From positions 3,936,501 through 4,000,500 of the forward strand of contig NZ_CP022219.1 in the NCBI RefSeq assembly GCF_004114915.1: a stretch of 64,000 nt of DNA, given 5' to 3'. A model generated the notes under the pieces. That model searched no databases. It was not told where the DNA came from and saw only the letters and a list, made by a program, of their open reading frames with translations. Origin of the DNA: Bradyrhizobium guangxiense. Its GTDB lineage: Bacteria > Pseudomonadota > Alphaproteobacteria > Rhizobiales > Xanthobacteraceae. The stretch's first letter is position 1. Every line of letters starts with the position of its first letter. The position numbers and the translations under genes were made by a program. Shown here in pieces: positions 18,690-27,143 of the stretch.

Positions 18690-19042
18690 GCAGGCCCGTT
18701 TAAGCGCGTTGGGGTCCGAATTGAAGCCGCAAGTGAGCAGATCAGGTAGGCCGGGACAACGCCCTCGACGAACATGAGCCGCCGCTCCAATGCGGTCTCT
18801 CGCAGCTTGAGCGCTTCGGCATATTCGCGCGATTTGAACCATTCGCGCGCGCGGGCCATGGAGGGAAACTCCACGATGATGATGGTCTTGGGCGGCGGGC
18901 CGCCCTCCACCACCTCAGCGGCACCGCCGCGCGCAAGATAGCGGCCGCCATATCGCGCTATGCTCTGCGCGGCCAGCGTACGATAGGGCTCCATCGCGGC
19001 CCTGTCGCGGGTCTCGACCTCGGAGATCACATAGGCTGACAC
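18644..19042 (-). CDS. DUF1330 family protein with an unusual C-terminal extension
   Basis: A GTG at 19042 preceded by TAAGG opens a 132-residue frame. Residues 1-95 are a ferredoxin-like DUF1330 domain: YVISEVETRD, YGGRYLARGG, PKTIIIVEFPSMARAREWFKSREYAEA and LMFVEGV. Family members usually end there, but this frame runs on for about 37 residues rich in Pro, Cys and Arg, overlapping the ClC start. Loss of the original stop codon is the simplest reading. The gene begins 11 bases after the short-chain dehydrogenase stop, so the two are probably cotranscribed. DUF1330 proteins lack an assigned activity. Confidence 0.75.
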   Translation of the reverse strand: MSAYVISEVETRDRAAMEPYRTLAAQSIARYGGRYLARGGAAEVVEGGPPPKTIIIVEFPSMARAREWFKSREYAEALKLRETALERRLMFVEGVVPAYLICSLAASIRTPTRLNGPACSGPCRPAINACSG

Positions 19043-19053
19043 GCGACGGGGCC

Positions 19054-19842
19054 TTACGCGATCGTATTGACGATGCCGCCTTCCGCGCGCAGCGCGGCGC
19101 CATTGGTGGCAGACGCCTCCTTCGAGGCAACGTAGACCACCATGTTGGCGATCTCTTCGACGCTGGCGAAGCGTTGCAGCAGCGAGCTCGGCCGATGCTG
19201 CTTGACGAAATTGGCGGCGGCCTCGTCCACGGACTGACCGTTCTGCTTGGCAAGATCCTTCACGAACGTCTCGACACCCTCCGACATGGTCGGGCCCGGC
19301 AGCACGGAATTGACGGTGACACCGGTGCCGCGGGTGAGCTGCGCGAGGCCGCGCGCGACCGAGAGCTGGGCCGTCTTGGTCATGCCGTAGTGGACCATCT
19401 CGACGGGAATGTTGAGCCCGGATTCCGAGGAGATGAAGACGATGCGGCCCCAATTGCGCTCGAGCATGCCTTTCATGTACGCGCGCGACAGCCGCACGCC
19501 GCTCATCACGTTGACTTCGAAAAAGCGGCTCCAGTCCTCGTCGGGAATGTCGAAGAAGTCCTTGGGCTCGAAGATGCCGGCATTGTTGATGAGGATGTCG
19601 ACCTTGGGCAGAGCAGCCACCAGCGCCTTGCAGCCCACAGCGGTCGAGACGTCGGCAGCGATGCCGCGCACCTTGGCGCCCGCCCCTTCCAGCTTGCGCA
19701 CGGCCGCATCGACCTTGTCCTGGCCGCGACCGTTGATCACGACGCTGGCGCCGGAGGCCGCCAAGCCCTTGGCGATGGCATGGCCGATGCCCGCAGTCGA
19801 GCCGGTCACCAGCGCAGTTTTTCCGGAAAGGTCGATGTTCAT
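19054..19842 (-). CDS. Short-chain dehydrogenase/reductase (SDR)
   Basis: A 262-residue classical SDR. The cofactor motif TGSTAGIGHA is near residue 14, INNAGIFEP near residue 87, a catalytic Ser in VFISSESGL, and the YGMTK active-site motif (Tyr and Lys) near residue 152. The substrate is unknown; in this subgroup an oxidoreductase of small ketones or alcohols is usual. The ATG is preceded by GGAGACGACGC. A near-perfect inverted repeat (19903-19920) and a TTGACA -35 lie upstream, implying a dedicated regulator, which is not visible next to it. Confidence 0.9.
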   Translation of the reverse strand: MNIDLSGKTALVTGSTAGIGHAIAKGLAASGASVVINGRGQDKVDAAVRKLEGAGAKVRGIAADVSTAVGCKALVAALPKVDILINNAGIFEPKDFFDIPDEDWSRFFEVNVMSGVRLSRAYMKGMLERNWGRIVFISSESGLNIPVEMVHYGMTKTAQLSVARGLAQLTRGTGVTVNSVLPGPTMSEGVETFVKDLAKQNGQSVDEAAANFVKQHRPSSLLQRFASVEEIANMVVYVASKEASATNGAALRAEGGIVNTIA

Positions 19843-19902
19843 GCGTCGTCTCCATAGGGGTTGACCGAGATATCGTGCGCGGCGCAGGCAGCTTCAATCG
19901 TC

Positions 19903-19920
19903 CCTCACCGACGCGTGAGG
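19903..19920. promoter_or_regulatory. Candidate operator upstream of the SDR gene
   Basis: CCTCAC-CGACGC-GTGAGG is a perfect six-base inverted repeat with a six-base centre. It lies just downstream of the predicted SDR transcription start and 61 bases before its ATG, a position suited to repression. Confidence 0.45.
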
Positions 19921-19951
19921 ATCGGCGTCATGACAGCAGTGCGGCAAAGGT

Positions 19952-19980
19952 GGGCAAAGCGTAGCGCGTCGACCTGTCAA
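19952..19980 (-). promoter_or_regulatory. Possible promoter of the SDR-DUF1330-ClC genes
   Basis: A perfect TTGACA -35 (19975-19980, minus strand) is followed at 17 bases by TTGCCC (19952-19957), a poor -10. A weak -10 with a strong -35 would suit an activated or tightly regulated promoter. The rest of the 303-base gap 19843-20145 holds nothing else I can support. Confidence 0.4.
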
Positions 19981-20145
19981 TGAGGGATGCGATCCAACGG
20001 CAGCATACACCAGCGGCGAGTCCAGCTTGTGCCCGCCTCACGCCACGTCTTGCGCAATCGCACGTTTGATTTGGTGATCGCTCCAGGCGCTCAGTCGACC
20101 GCTTTCCAGGGAAAGACGTTGCTCGGGAGACGATGGCCGCGCCAT

Positions 20146-20175
20146 AAAAAAAGCGGCGCCCGGGGGCGCCGCTTT
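20146..20175 (-). terminator. Rho-independent terminator of the ribosomal protein superoperon
   Basis: On the minus strand AAAGCGGCGCC pairs with GGCGCCGCTT around a CCCG loop and is followed by a run of seven U. It lies 25 bases after the rplQ stop. Confidence 0.92.
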
Positions 20176-20199
20176 CCGAAAACTTGGCTGCCGGTCGGC

Positions 20200-20616
20200 T
20201 TACGCCGCCTCGGCTTCCTTTTCCTGCACCGGGCCGGAATCCTGCCCCTTGGCATCGACGTCGCGATCGACGAACTCGATCACGGCCATCGCGGCGTTGT
20301 CGCCGTAGCGGAAGCCGGCCTTGATGATGCGGGTGTAGCCGCCCTGGCGGTCCTTGTAGCGAGTCGCGAGCGTGTCGAAGAGCTTCCTGACCATATCGAC
20401 GTCGCGCAGCTCCGAGATCGCCTGGCGGCGCAGCGACAGGCCGCCCTTCTTGCCGAGGGTGACGAGCTTCTCGACGATCGGGCGGAGCTCCTTGGCCTTC
20501 GGCAGCGTGGTGACGATCTGCTCGTGCTTGATCAGCGCGGCCGCCATGTTGGCGAACATCGCCTTGCGGTGCTCGGCTGTGCGGTTGAGCTTCCGATGAA
20601 CCTTGCCGTGACGCAT
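20200..20616 (-). CDS. rplQ: 50S ribosomal protein L17
   Basis: This 138-residue protein starts [20 protein letters not shown], the invariant L17 N-terminus, and contains [30 protein letters not shown]17 lies at the polypeptide exit side of the large subunit. The C-terminal 20 residues are an acidic extension ([20 protein letters not shown]) common in alphaproteobacteria. It is the last gene of the superoperon, directly before the strong terminator, and is separated from rpoA by 160 bases carrying a family-1 palindromic repeat. Confidence 0.97.
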   Translation of the reverse strand: MRHGKVHRKLNRTAEHRKAMFANMAAALIKHEQIVTTLPKAKELRPIVEKLVTLGKKGGLSLRRQAISELRDVDMVRKLFDTLATRYKDRQGGYTRIIKAGFRYGDNAAMAVIEFVDRDVDAKGQDSGPVQEKEAEAA

Positions 20617-20691
20617 GTGTGTAGTCCTTCTTCGATTGTGTCGCGGTGGTTCAGCGACTGGTTTTCAGGTGGGCTTCCTGCGTTCGCCCGC

Positions 20692-20772
20692 GAAAGCGCG
20701 ACGCGCTTTCGCTTTCTTGTTTGAGCATGATCCTTATCGGAAAACCGCTTTGCACTTTTCCGGGATCATGCT
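20692..20772. repeat. Palindromic repeat, family 1, copy B (inside the rpoA-rplQ spacer)
   Basis: GAAAGCGCGACGCGCTTTC forms the first hairpin. GAGCATGATCC...CGGAAAACCG with GCACTTTTCCGGGATCATGC forms the second. The organisation matches copies A and C. Being inside an operon, it is transcribed. Confidence 0.8.
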
Positions 20773-20776
20773 GCGC

Positions 20777-21808
20777 TCAGTAGTGATCCTCGAAGCGCTT
20801 GGCGAGCTCGTCGATGTTCTCCGGCGGCCAGCCCGGCACTTCCATGCCGAGGTGCAGACCCATCTGAGCCAGCACTTCCTTGATCTCGTTCAGCGACTTG
20901 CGGCCGAAATTCGGGGTGCGGAGCATTTCCGCTTCGCTCTTCTGCACGAGGTCGCCGATGTAGACGATGTTGTCGTTCTTCAAGCAGTTGGCCGAACGCA
21001 CCGACAGCTCGAGCTCGTCCACCTTCTTGAGGAAGGCCGGGTTGAAGGCGAGGTCCGGGATGATCTCCTGGGCGACTTCCTTGCGCGGCTCTTCGAAGTT
21101 GACGAACACGTTGAGCTGGTCCTGCAGGATGCGGGCAGCGTAGGCCACCGAATCATCCGGCGAGATCGCGCCGTTGGTCTCGATCGTCATGGTCAGCTTG
21201 TCGTAGTCGAGGATCTGGCCCTCGCGGGTGTTCTCGACCTTGTAGGAGACCTTGCGGACCGGCGAGTACAGGCTGTCGACCGGGATCAGGCCGATCGGCG
21301 CGTCCTCGGGACGGTTGCGCTCGGCGGGCACGTAGCCCTTGCCGGTCGAGACCGTGAACTCCATGCGGATCTCGGCGCCCTCGTCGAGGGTGCAGATCTG
21401 CAGGTCCGGGTTGAGCACGACGACATCGCCAACCGTCTGGATGTCGCCGGCGGTGACGACGCCCGGGCCCTGCTTCTTCACGACCATGCGCTTGGGGCCT
21501 TCGCCCTGCATCTTGATCGAGATGTCCTTGATGTTGAGCACGATGTCGGTGACGTCCTCACGGACGCCCGCGATCGAGGAGAACTCGTGCAGCACGCCGT
21601 CGATGTGCACCGACTGCACCGCCGCGCCCTGGAGCGAGGAGAGCAGGATGCGGCGCAGCGCGTTGCCGAGGGTCTGGCCGAAGCCGCGCTCGAGCGGCTC
21701 GGCGACGATGGTCGCGAAACGCGAGGGGTCACTGCCGGGCGTGACCTGGAGCTTGTTCGGCCGAATCAGTTCTTGCCAATTTTTCTGGATCGTCACTGTT
21801 TCACCCAT
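20777..21808 (-). CDS. rpoA: DNA-directed RNA polymerase subunit alpha
   Basis: A 343-residue alpha subunit. The N-terminal dimerisation domain (about 1-240) includes [21 protein letters not shown], the conserved assembly segment. The C-terminal domain (about 255-320) contains [22 protein letters not shown] and [14 protein letters not shown], which bind UP-element DNA and activators. It follows rpsK in the usual alpha-operon order; the 114-base rpsK-rpoA spacer holds a strong stem-loop. The start [15 protein letters not shown] matches alphaproteobacterial RpoA. Confidence 0.98.
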   Translation of the reverse strand: MGETVTIQKNWQELIRPNKLQVTPGSDPSRFATIVAEPLERGFGQTLGNALRRILLSSLQGAAVQSVHIDGVLHEFSSIAGVREDVTDIVLNIKDISIKMQGEGPKRMVVKKQGPGVVTAGDIQTVGDVVVLNPDLQICTLDEGAEIRMEFTVSTGKGYVPAERNRPEDAPIGLIPVDSLYSPVRKVSYKVENTREGQILDYDKLTMTIETNGAISPDDSVAYAARILQDQLNVFVNFEEPRKEVAQEIIPDLAFNPAFLKKVDELELSVRSANCLKNDNIVYIGDLVQKSEAEMLRTPNFGRKSLNEIKEVLAQMGLHLGMEVPGWPPENIDELAKRFEDHY

Positions 21809-21890
21809 ACAGGCCAGTCAATTTGAGGCATCAAACACTGGCGTTGGAGAAAGGCCGCAGAGCATTCCCGCGGCTTCTTGCAAAGTCATT

Positions 21891-21910
21891 GCGGGCGCCG
21901 ATGCGCCCGC
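21891..21910. other. Stem-loop in the rpsK-rpoA spacer
   Basis: GCGGGCGC and GCGCCCGC pair perfectly around a four-base loop, 12 bases after the rpsK stop. There is no U-run, so processing, pausing or partial termination is more likely than full termination, as rpoA has no other visible promoter. Confidence 0.5.
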
Positions 21911-21922
21911 AACTTGTCAAAA

Positions 21923-22312
21923 TCAAACGCGACGACGCTTGCGGGGACGGCAACCGTTGTGCGGGATCGTGGTGACGTCACGGATCGAGGTGACGGTGAA
22001 GCCGGCGGCCTGGAGCGCGCGGAGAGCCGACTCACGACCCGAACCGGGGCCGGCGACCTCGACTTCCAGCGTACGCATGCCGTGCTCCTGCGCCTTCTTG
22101 GACACGTCCTCGGCGGCAACCTGCGCGGCGTACGGGGTCGACTTGCGCGAGCCCTTGAAGCCCATCGTGCCGGCGGAGGACCAAGCGATCGTGTTGCCCT
22201 GCGCGTCGGTGATGGTAATGGTCGTGTTGTTGAACGACGAGTTCACATGCGCGACGCCGGAGGCGATGTTCTTGCGCTCACGACGACGAACGCGGGTGGC
22301 TTCCTTGCCCAT
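21923..22312 (-). CDS. rpsK: 30S ribosomal protein S11
   Basis: A 129-residue S11, with the conserved [40 protein letters not shown] and the C-terminal [23 protein letters not shown]11 sits on the platform of the small subunit near the mRNA exit. It follows rpsM with a 122-base gap, longer than most gaps in this operon, with nothing obvious in it. Length and ends are normal. Confidence 0.98.
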   Translation of the reverse strand: MGKEATRVRRRERKNIASGVAHVNSSFNNTTITITDAQGNTIAWSSAGTMGFKGSRKSTPYAAQVAAEDVSKKAQEHGMRTLEVEVAGPGSGRESALRALQAAGFTVTSIRDVTTIPHNGCRPRKRRRV

Positions 22313-22434
22313 TGAGTCCCTTTCCTGAAGATCTCAAACGCCGCCGTAATGCCAGCGGCTACACCTGTGGAACGAAAAGCGCGCGGCGAACGGGTCATCC
22401 CCTTTCGCCACACGCCGCGATTGGATGCGAAAAC

Positions 22435-22803
22435 TTACTTCTTCTTGCCGGCGATGGCCTTGGCCGGACCCTTGCGCGTACGCGCATTGGTGTGGGTGCG
22501 CTGGCCGCGCACCGGCAGACCGCGACGATGACGCAGGCCGCGATAGCAGCCGAGGTCCATCAGACGCTTGATGTTGATGCCCACCTCGCGGCGCAGGTCG
22601 CCCTCGACGAGATAGTCGCGGTCGATCACTTCGCGGATCTGGAGCACTTCGGCGTCGCTGAGCTGATTGACGCGACGATCCTCGGGGATCTTCACCTTCT
22701 CCATGATGTCACCGGCGATCTTCGGGCCGATGCCATGGATGTACTGAAGCGCGATCAGCACGCGCTTGTTGGTGGGAATGTTCACGCCGGCAATACGGGC
22801 CAC
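22435..22803 (-). CDS. rpsM: 30S ribosomal protein S13
   Basis: A 122-residue S13 starting [26 protein letters not shown]. It contains [52 protein letters not shown]13 contacts the head of the small subunit and the large subunit through bridge B1. It heads the alpha-operon part; a candidate promoter (22955-22984) and a GTGTTC/GAACAC hairpin (22870-22889) lie in its 187-base leader, so it may be expressed partly on its own. Confidence 0.98.
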   Translation of the reverse strand: MARIAGVNIPTNKRVLIALQYIHGIGPKIAGDIMEKVKIPEDRRVNQLSDAEVLQIREVIDRDYLVEGDLRREVGINIKRLMDLGCYRGLRHRRGLPVRGQRTHTNARTRKGPAKAIAGKKK

Positions 22804-22869
22804 GGCCTTCTCTCCTGTTGCCGATCCCTCGTCAGGAATCGGGCTTTAAGTGCTTGCTTTCTCGGGCAG

Positions 22870-22889
22870 GTGTTCACAAACGCGAACAC
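22870..22889. promoter_or_regulatory. Leader hairpin upstream of rpsM
   Basis: GTGTTC and GAACAC form a perfect six-base inverted repeat with an eight-base loop in the predicted 5' leader. It could be a regulatory RNA element of the alpha operon, or an operator; no family match is claimed. Confidence 0.35.
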
Positions 22890-22954
22890 GACGCCCACCC
22901 CCGGTCTTCCTGGGGCCCGGCATCGTCTGAAACTATCCGACTTGGATGCGGGGC

Positions 22955-22984
22955 TTATTAGGGGATTCCGGGGGCTTTCGTCAA
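22955..22984 (-). promoter_or_regulatory. Candidate internal promoter for rpsM-rpsK-rpoA-rplQ
   Basis: On the minus strand TTGACG (22979-22984) is followed by an 18-base spacer and TAATAA (22955-22960). It lies immediately after the adk stop codon and about 150 bases before rpsM. Confidence 0.55.
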
Positions 22985-22990
22985 CCGCTG

Positions 22991-23884
22991 CTAGCGCTTG
23001 GCTCGCTTTTTCGTGACCTTTTTTGCGGCCTTTTTGGCACCCTTTTTGACGGCCTTCTTGGTGGCTTTCTTGGCTGCCTTCTTGACGGCTTTCTTGGTGG
23101 CCTTCTTGGTCGGTTTCTTGGCCGCCTTCTTTGGGCCCTTCACCACTGACTTGGCGGCCTTTTTAGCCGATTTGGCACCCTTTTTGGCCGTTTTCGCCGG
23201 CTTGGCGGCCGCCTTCTTCCCTGCCTTGGTCCCCGCCTTGGCCTTCTTGGCCGGCGCCGCCTTCGCTGCGCTCCTGGCATGGGTCTTGGGCTCGACCGCC
23301 CCCAGCGCCAGCAGCTGGCGATGGATGGCGCGGGTGACCTCGTCGATCGCCATCATGCCGTCGATGGTGGAGAGCTTCCGCCGCTCGGAATAGTAGTGAA
23401 TCAGCGGTTCCGTCTGGCTGCGGTAGCTGGCGAGTCGCTTGGTCAGGACCTCGGGGGTGTCATCGAGCCGGACCTCCTCCCCGCGCTCCCGCATCTGGGC
23501 GACGCGGGTCTCGACACGGCTCAGCAGCGCGCTCTCGTTGACACGGAGCTCGATCACGGCGTCGAGCTTGAGGTGCTTGGCCTTGAGCAGCTCGTCCAGC
23601 GCCTCGGCCTGCGGCACGGTGCGCGGGAAGCCGTCGAGGATGAAGCCGTTCTTGGCGTCCGGCTGGTCGATCCGGTCGGAGATGATCCCGACCACGACCT
23701 CGTCGGGCACGAGGGCGCCGCTGGCCATGATCTCCTTGGCCTTCAGCCCGACCGGCGTCCCCGCCGCAACCGCGGCGCGCAGCATCTCGCCGGTCGAGAG
23801 CTGGACGATGCCATAGCGCTGCACCAAGAGCTGCGCCTGGGTCCCCTTGCCCGACCCCGGCGGTCCCAGAAGTATAATTCTCAT
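22991..23884 (-). CDS. adk: Adenylate kinase with a long Lys/Ala-rich C-terminal tail
   Basis: Residues 1-198 are a complete adenylate kinase (AMP + ATP to 2 ADP): P-loop [10 protein letters not shown] (8-17), AMP site STGEMLRA (30-37), [14 protein letters not shown] (80-93). It is the short-LID type, with only [16 protein letters not shown] in the LID position. Residues 199-297 form a tail of KKAAKK- and KKATKK-like repeats, made almost only of Lys and Ala with some Thr, Val and Gly. It resembles histone H1 C-terminal tails and bacterial Hc1-like proteins. Usual adenylate kinases end near residue 215. The tail could bind nucleic acid, ribosomes or polyanions. The gene keeps its ancestral place after secY and has its own candidate promoter. 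Confidence 0.95.
   Translation of the reverse strand: MRIILLGPPGSGKGTQAQLLVQRYGIVQLSTGEMLRAAVAAGTPVGLKAKEIMASGALVPDEVVVGIISDRIDQPDAKNGFILDGFPRTVPQAEALDELLKAKHLKLDAVIELRVNESALLSRVETRVAQMRERGEEVRLDDTPEVLTKRLASYRSQTEPLIHYYSERRKLSTIDGMMAIDEVTRAIHRQLLALGAVEPKTHARSAAKAAPAKKAKAGTKAGKKAAAKPAKTAKKGAKSAKKAAKSVVKGPKKAAKKPTKKATKKAVKKAAKKATKKAVKKGAKKAAKKVTKKRAKR
22994..23284 (-). repeat. Degenerate tandem repeats encoding the adk tail
   Basis: The DNA is built from imperfect units related to GCCTTCTTGGTGGC and GGCTTTCTTGACGG (plus strand), encoding KKAxKK modules. Variation between units is mostly synonymous or Ala/Thr/Val exchange. Such a tract is prone to length change by slippage or recombination. Confidence 0.7.
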
Positions 23885-23982
23885 CGGCGTACGCCCCCAG
23901 GATTGGTGAGCGATACGTCGCGCACCTGTGTTTGAAGATCAAGAACGGTGCAAACCACAATCAGCGCTGCACCGCTACCCAT

Positions 23983-24012
23983 ATCATAAGGGAGCGAATG
24001 GGCGGACGCCAA
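23983..24012 (-). promoter_or_regulatory. Candidate promoter of adk
   Basis: On the minus strand TTGGCG (24007-24012) is followed by an 18-base spacer and TATGAT (23983-23988, five of six consensus bases). It lies in the 270-base secY-adk gap. Confidence 0.55.
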
Positions 24013-24121
24013 GAAGGCTTTGAAATCAGGGATTGCGCACAGTGAGAGCCGCTCTGCGGATGCGGCCGAGCGGCCCGACAACGGCAGTCGCGGACGCACC
24101 ACGTTGCTCGCACCGCGAATC

Positions 24122-24141
24122 GGCGGCGCAGTTGCGCCGCC
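24122..24141. other. GC-rich palindrome directly after secY
   Basis: GGCGGCGCA and TGCGCCGCC form a perfect nine-base inverted repeat 13 bases after the secY stop, without a U-run. It may stabilise the 3' end or terminate partially before the adk promoter. Confidence 0.5.
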
Positions 24142-24154
24142 CGAGAGGATGCGT

Positions 24155-25486
24155 TTAGCGGCGGCGGCCGCGCAGCTTCGACTTGCGGATCAGGCCTTCG
24201 TACTGATGGGCCAGCAGATAGCCCTGCACCTGCGCCACCGTGTCCATGGTCACGCTGACGACGATCAGCAGCGAGGTACCGCCGAAATAGAACGGCACCG
24301 AGGCGTAGGAGATCAGGATCTCCGGGATCAAGCAGACGATCGCCAGATAGATCGCGCCGAGCACGGTGATGCGCGAGAGCACATAGTCGATGTATTCCGC
24401 GGTGCGCTCGCCCGGGCGGATGCCCGGAATGAAGCCGCCGTGCTTCTTCAGATTGTCCGCGGTCTCGGTCGGGTTGAACACGATCGCGGTGTAGAAGAAG
24501 GCGAAGAAGACGATCAGCGCCAGATACATGATCAGGAACAGCGGACGGCCGTGGCCGAGCTGAGTGGTGATCCACTGGAACCACTCCGGTCCACTGCCCG
24601 CGTTAAAATTCGCGACCGTGGTCGGCAGCAGCAGCAGCGAGGACGCGAAGATCGGCGGGATCACGCCGGAGGGGTTGAGCTTGAGCGGCAGATGCGAGGA
24701 CTGGCCCTCGAACATCTTGTTGCCGACCTGGCGCTTCGGATACTGAATCAGGAGACGGCGCTGCGCGCGCTCCACGAACACGATGAAGGCGATCACGGCG
24801 ACGGCCATGACGATGACGACCAGGATCAGACCGGTCGACATCGCGCCCTGACGGCCGAGCTCGAGCATGTTGGCGAGCGCCGCGGGCAGCTCGGCGACGA
24901 TGCCGGCGAGAATGATCAGCGAGATGCCGTTGCCGATGCCGCGCGAGGTGATCTGCTCGCCCAGCCACATCAGGAACATGGTGCCGCCGGTCAGCGTGAT
25001 CGCGGTCGACAGGCGGAAGAACATGCCGGGATCGCTGACGACGTTGCCGGCGCCCTCGAGGCCCACCGCGATGCCGTAGGACTGGAACGCGGCCAGGATC
25101 ACAGTCAGGTAGCGGGTGTACTGGTTCAGCGTCTTGCGGCCGGCCTCGCCTTCCTTCTTCAGCGCCTCGAGCTGCGGCGAGACGGTGGTGAGGAGCTGGA
25201 TGATGATCGAGGCCGAGATGTACGGCATGATGTTCAGCGCGAAGATCGCCATGCGGTGAATGCCGCCGCCGGCGAACATGTTGAACATGCCGAGGATGCC
25301 GCCCGCCTGGGAGCGGAACACCTGCTCCCAGATGTTGGGATCGATGCCGGGCAGCGGGATATAGGTCCCGAGCCGATAAACGAGCAGCGCACCCAGGGTG
25401 AACCAGATGCGCTTCTTCAGTTCGTCAGCCTTGGCAAACGCACCGAAATTGAGATTGGCTGCCAGTTGTTCCGCTGCAGAGGCCAT
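24155..25486 (-). CDS. secY: Preprotein translocase subunit SecY
   Basis: A 443-residue, ten-helix membrane protein that forms the protein-conducting channel with SecE and SecG. It has the N-terminal LKKRIWFTLGALLVYRLGTYIPLPGI, the plug-region pattern GGGIHRMAIFALNIMPYISASIIIQLL, and the C-terminal cytoplasmic segment KSKLRGRRR. It lies after rplO, the standard end of the spc operon, and a GC-rich palindrome follows its stop. SecE is also in the window at 58266-58457. Confidence 0.98.
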   Translation of the reverse strand: MASAAEQLAANLNFGAFAKADELKKRIWFTLGALLVYRLGTYIPLPGIDPNIWEQVFRSQAGGILGMFNMFAGGGIHRMAIFALNIMPYISASIIIQLLTTVSPQLEALKKEGEAGRKTLNQYTRYLTVILAAFQSYGIAVGLEGAGNVVSDPGMFFRLSTAITLTGGTMFLMWLGEQITSRGIGNGISLIILAGIVAELPAALANMLELGRQGAMSTGLILVVIVMAVAVIAFIVFVERAQRRLLIQYPKRQVGNKMFEGQSSHLPLKLNPSGVIPPIFASSLLLLPTTVANFNAGSGPEWFQWITTQLGHGRPLFLIMYLALIVFFAFFYTAIVFNPTETADNLKKHGGFIPGIRPGERTAEYIDYVLSRITVLGAIYLAIVCLIPEILISYASVPFYFGGTSLLIVVSVTMDTVAQVQGYLLAHQYEGLIRKSKLRGRRR

Positions 25487-25540
25487 CTTGGACTTTCTCC
25501 CGCCGCCTATTGCGCCGTCATGCCCGCGGCCGGGCTACTA

Positions 25541-25625
25541 AAGCGCGATGATATCGCGCTTCAGGCTGTCGTTTGAGCATGATCTTTCCGGAAAACCGCG
25601 TCACACTTTTCCGGATCATGCTCTA
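25541..25625. repeat. Palindromic repeat, family 1, copy C (between rplO and secY)
   Basis: AAGCGCGATGATATCGCGCTT forms the first hairpin. GAGCATGATCTTTCCGGAAAACCG and CACTTTTCCGGATCATGCTC form the second. This is the best-preserved copy and sits inside the spc operon. Confidence 0.85.
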
Positions 25626-25717
25626 GCGGACGCCGGACATTATCTGGGGCTCGGCTTCGATAAGTCCACGTCCCGCATGCGTAAAGGCCCGCGAGCCGCG
25701 GGCCAATGACGCAGTTG

Positions 25718-26203
25718 TTACGCCGCCTCGCCTTCTTCCTTGGCAGGGGCGAGGATCTTGACCGAACCGCCGGCCTTCTCGACCGCGGCGATCGCGGTCT
25801 TGGTGGCACCGTGCACTTCGATGTTGAGCTTGGACTTGAGCTCGCCGCGACCGAGCAGCCGCAGGCCGGCCTTGGCGCGGCGCAGCACGCCGCCCTTCAC
25901 CAGGGCCTCCACGTTCACGACGCTGCCCGAGTCGATCTTCTTGGCATCGACCGCTTCCTGGAGCCGGTCGAGATTGATCTCGGCGAACTCGACGCGGAAG
26001 ATGTTGTTGAAGCCGCGCTTGGGCAGACGGCGATGCATCGGCATCTGGCCGCCTTCGAAACCCTTGATGCGCACGCCCGAACGCGCGGTCTGGCCCTTGC
26101 CGCCGCGGCCGGACTGCTTGCCCTTGCCCGAACCGATGCCGCGGCCGACGCGCATACGCTTCTTGCGCGAGCCGGCGTTGTCGGCGATATCGCTGAGCTT
26201 CAT
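25718..26203 (-). CDS. rplO: 50S ribosomal protein L15
   Basis: The ATG at 26203 ([22 protein letters not shown]) is the conserved L15 start; an upstream in-frame start would add 22 residues encoded by a repeat-like spacer. The 161-residue protein has the [22 protein letters not shown] basic loop and [19 protein letters not shown]15 binds 23S rRNA late in large-subunit assembly. The C-terminus is an acidic Ala/Glu extension. It lies between rpmD and secY. Confidence 0.97.
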   Translation of the reverse strand: MKLSDIADNAGSRKKRMRVGRGIGSGKGKQSGRGGKGQTARSGVRIKGFEGGQMPMHRRLPKRGFNNIFRVEFAEINLDRLQEAVDAKKIDSGSVVNVEALVKGGVLRRAKAGLRLLGRGELKSKLNIEVHGATKTAIAAVEKAGGSVKILAPAKEEGEAA

Positions 26204-26226
26204 CGCCCTTCTCCTTGTGTCTTGCG

Positions 26227-26272
26227 CCTGATCTTCGCCGAAAACGGGTAGCCCGCCCTTCGGGATCATGCG
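26227..26272. repeat. Possible degenerate family-1 repeat (copy D)
   Basis: CTGATCTTCGCCGAAAACGGG and CCCGCCCTTCGGGATCATGCG retain the layout of the second hairpin of family 1 with many changes. It fills the rpmD-rplO spacer. Confidence 0.35.
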
Positions 26273-26279
26273 CCCTTGC

Positions 26280-26474
26280 TTACTTCTCGTCGACGATGCG
26301 GACGAGATGGTGAACCTTCTCGATCATGCCGCGAACCGCCGGGGTATCAGGCAGTTCGCTGGTGCGGCCGATCTTGTTGAGCTTGAGCCCGATCAGCGTC
26401 GAACGCTGCGAGTGATGGCGGCGGATCGCGCTGCCGGTCTGCTCGAGCTTGATCGTCTTTGCGGCCTTGGCCAT
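26280..26474 (-). CDS. rpmD: 50S ribosomal protein L30
   Basis: A 64-residue L30 with the family core: [32 protein letters not shown], then [16 protein letters not shown]. Short single-domain L30 of this size is typical of bacteria. It lies between rpsE and rplO in spc order, 25 bases after rpsE, so cotranscription is certain in practice. No unusual feature. Confidence 0.97.
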   Translation of the reverse strand: MAKAAKTIKLEQTGSAIRRHHSQRSTLIGLKLNKIGRTSELPDTPAVRGMIEKVHHLVRIVDEK

Positions 26475-26499
26475 GGGAGTCTACTCCGAAAAGCTTCCG

Positions 26500-27096
26500 T
26501 TAGTCGGCAGCCGCCTCGGCGTCGCCACCGATACGGCGGGACTGGAGGGTGGACACCTTGATGTTGCGGCGGGCTGCGACCGAACGCGGCGAATCCTGAT
26601 GCTTCAGCGCGTCGAAGGTTGCGCGAACCATGTTGTAGGGGTTCGAGGAGCCGATCGACTTCGCAACCACGTCCTGGACGCCGAGCGTCTCGAACACGGC
26701 GCGCATCGGGCCGCCGGCGATGATGCCCGTACCGGCCGGAGCTGCACGCAGGTAGACACGGCCCGCGCCATGACGGCCGGCAATGTCGTGATGCAGCGTA
26801 CGGCCCTCGCGCAGCGACACGCGAGTCAGGTTGCGCTTGGCGGATTCGGTGGCCTTGCGGATCGCCTCGGGCACCTCGCGCGCCTTGCCGTGACCGAAGC
26901 CGGCGCGGCCCTTCTGATCGCCGATCACGACCAGCGCTGCGAAACCGAAGCGCTTACCGCCCTTGACGACCTTGGCCACGCGGTTGATGTGGACGAGCTT
27001 GTCGACGAACTCGCTGTCGCGCTCCTCGCGCTCCCTGCGTTCACGTCCGCCGCCGCGTTGATCGCGTCCACCACGTTGTTCGCGTTCAGCTGCCAT
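26500..27096 (-). CDS. rpsE: 30S ribosomal protein S5
   Basis: A 198-residue S5. The first 30 residues are a charged extension rich in Arg, Glu and Gly, typical of alphaproteobacteria. The core has [31 protein letters not shown] and the [15 protein letters not shown] and [32 protein letters not shown] segments. S5 contributes to decoding fidelity and mRNA unwinding at the entry site. It is followed at 25 bases by rpmD. Confidence 0.97.
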   Translation of the reverse strand: MAAEREQRGGRDQRGGGRERREREERDSEFVDKLVHINRVAKVVKGGKRFGFAALVVIGDQKGRAGFGHGKAREVPEAIRKATESAKRNLTRVSLREGRTLHHDIAGRHGAGRVYLRAAPAGTGIIAGGPMRAVFETLGVQDVVAKSIGSSNPYNMVRATFDALKHQDSPRSVAARRNIKVSTLQSRRIGGDAEAAAD

Positions 27097-27143
27097 GGTT
27101 TTTCCAATCCTTCAGAGGCTTACGCCTCAATCCTCAAATTCTG

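Noticed and set aside
19043..19897. In-frame upstream extension of the DUF1330 gene giving a 417-residue frame
   Set aside because: It reads the SDR gene in another frame with Arg-rich nonsense; the GTG at 19042 with a ribosome site explains the DUF1330 start.
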